Assembly (NCBI GenBank): GCA_035295665.1
Contig: DATGIQ010000397.1
Location: 1-5,691, forward strand
Length of the DNA: 5,691 bases
DNA from: DATGIQ01 sp035295665
GTDB taxonomy: Bacteria > Planctomycetota > Planctomycetia > Gemmatales > Gemmataceae
Reading direction: 5' to 3'
The position numbers were made by a program, and so were the translations under genes. The notes under the pieces are model-generated. The model made no database searches and was not told where the DNA came from. It saw only the letters and a list, made by a program, of their open reading frames with translations. Positions 4,780 to 5,691 of this stretch are shown in pieces; the stretch's first letter is position 1; each line of letters begins with the position of its first letter.

Positions 4780-5691
4780 ATGCAGGAGCTGGTCGGCAAG
4801 CGCCTGGGCGACTTTGAAATTGTGCGTGAGATCGGCCGTGGCGGCATGGGTATCGTCTTCGATGCCCAGCAGGTGTCGCTCAACCGCAAGGTGGCCCTGA
4901 AGGTACTCTCCGCCGGGCTCGGCTTAACGCCGAAAGCCGTGCAGCGCTTCCACCGCGAGGCCGAGGCCGCCGCCAAGTTGCACCACACCAACATCGTGCC
5001 CGTTTATGCGACCGGTGAGGAGCAGGGCACGCATTTCTACGCCATGGAGAGGATCGACGGGCCATCGCTCGATGCCGTCATTCGCCAGATGCGGGCCGGC
5101 CAATCCACCGACACCGGCAGCGAGTCGACCCCGAGTGACATCGCCACCGGGCCCTACATTCAAGCCCCGCTGCCCCCGCCCTCTTTCACGGGCAGCGGCA
5201 CCGGCACGCCTTTGTCGGCCGAACGGTTCGACCGGGCCGCGGCGATGATCGCCGATGTGGCCGACGCTCTGCACCACGCCCACCAGCACGGCGTTACCCA
5301 CCGCGACATCAAGCCCTCGAATCTGCTGCTGTCATCCGACGGCCGGCTCAGCGTGACCGATTTCGGCCTGGCCCGGATGCTGGAACAGCCCGGCATGACG
5401 ATCACCGGTGAGTTCGTCGGCACCCCGGCGTACATGAGCCCAGAACAGGTTACCGCTGGCCGCATTCCTCTGGATCATCGCACCGATATTTACAGCCTAG
5501 GGGCAACCCTGTACGAGCTACTGACGCTCCGGCCGCCGTTCCGGGCCGACGGGCGGGACAAGCTGCTGGCGATGGTGGTTCAGAAGGAGCCCGCCGCGCC
5601 GCGCTCGATCGATGCCAAAATTCCGCGCGACCTGGAAACGATTTGCCTGAAATGTTTGGAGAAGGATCCCGACCGGCGGTACCAGAATGCG
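4780..5691 (+). CDS. Hanks-type serine/threonine protein kinase, N-terminal 304 residues (runs off the right edge)
   Basis: The protein transfers phosphate from ATP to Ser/Thr of partner proteins. Numbered from ATG 4780, all catalytic motifs are present: Gly-rich loop IGRGGMGIV (18-26), ATP-anchoring K41 in VALK, alpha-C E60, gatekeeper M89, catalytic loop HRDIKPSN (174-181), metal-binding DFG (194-196), activation segment to TPAYMSPEQ (215-223), and LETICLKCLEKDP near the C-lobe end. Residues 106-147 form a Ser/Thr/Gly/Pro-rich insert between the hinge and helix E, which is usual in planctomycete kinases of this type. The residue before HRD is Thr (GVTHRD), where Ile or Val is usual. ATG 4780 has GGAGGA 10 bases upstream and starts just before LVGKRLGDFEI, where relatives begin their kinase domain; a longer N-terminus back to 4723 or beyond cannot be excluded. 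Relatives often carry a membrane segment and C-terminal WD40 blades, expected past the edge. The gene follows a WD40 tail on the same strand. Confidence 0.95.
   Translation, partial: MQELVGKRLGDFEIVREIGRGGMGIVFDAQQVSLNRKVALKVLSAGLGLTPKAVQRFHREAEAAAKLHHTNIVPVYATGEEQGTHFYAMERIDGPSLDAVIRQMRAGQSTDTGSESTPSDIATGPYIQAPLPPPSFTGSGTGTPLSAERFDRAAAMIADVADALHHAHQHGVTHRDIKPSNLLLSSDGRLSVTDFGLARMLEQPGMTITGEFVGTPAYMSPEQVTAGRIPLDHRTDIYSLGATLYELLTLRPPFRADGRDKLLAMVVQKEPAAPRSIDAKIPRDLETICLKCLEKDPDRRYQNA

Noticed and set aside
4284..4994. 236-codon minus-strand open frame
   Set aside because: It spans the antisense of the WD40 tail, the leader and the kinase Gly-rich loop; it is a high-G+C shadow of real plus-strand coding.

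Overview
The window most likely comes from a Planctomycetota-type bacterium, possibly Gemmata-like. Three things point there. The Ser/Thr kinase at the right end has the planctomycete wording (LGDFEIVREIGRGGMG, HHTNIVPVYATGEE, DFGLARMLEQPGMT, LETICLKCLEKDP). An orphan WD40 C-terminal tail has the form usually attached to such kinases. A decayed reading frame carries a LESRVVP-type N-terminus followed by an FG-GAP-like stretch. These assignments come from remembered family patterns, not a database search. The DNA is G+C-rich by eye. No rRNA, tRNA or CRISPR array is visible.

Left half (1-3441), all on the minus strand and well preserved. An ABC transporter pair is read leftward: an ATPase (2515-3441), then a multi-spanning ABC-2 type permease (927-2480) 34 bases later. 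A perfect 19-bp palindrome (3506-3524) and a TATAAG -10-like box lie upstream of the ATPase and probably form the operon's control region. A weak hairpin with a T-run (869-897) may terminate it. Just beyond, a separate promoter-like pair and a strong Shine-Dalgarno site lead into a secreted WD40-repeat protein that leaves the window at base 1. The substrate of the transporter cannot be told from sequence.

Middle (3442-4779): mostly dead DNA. It holds a broken minus-strand gene with an intact AGGAGGT site and an in-frame TGA at codon 15. Next comes the first ~66 codons of an IS5-family (DUF4096-type) transposase with an internal TAG. That runs directly into the last ~100 codons of a WD40 protein, with no insertion-sequence end visible at the join. 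This looks like an insertion plus deletion that destroyed an older kinase-WD40 gene.

Right end (4780-5691): the N-terminal 304 residues of a Hanks-type Ser/Thr kinase, running off the window with all catalytic residues present. The WD40 tail just upstream suggests that two kinase-WD40 paralogues once stood in tandem and the first was gutted.

I found no convincing new biological system. The most informative parts are the IS/WD40 chimera, the decayed LESRVVP gene and the palindromic operator candidate.
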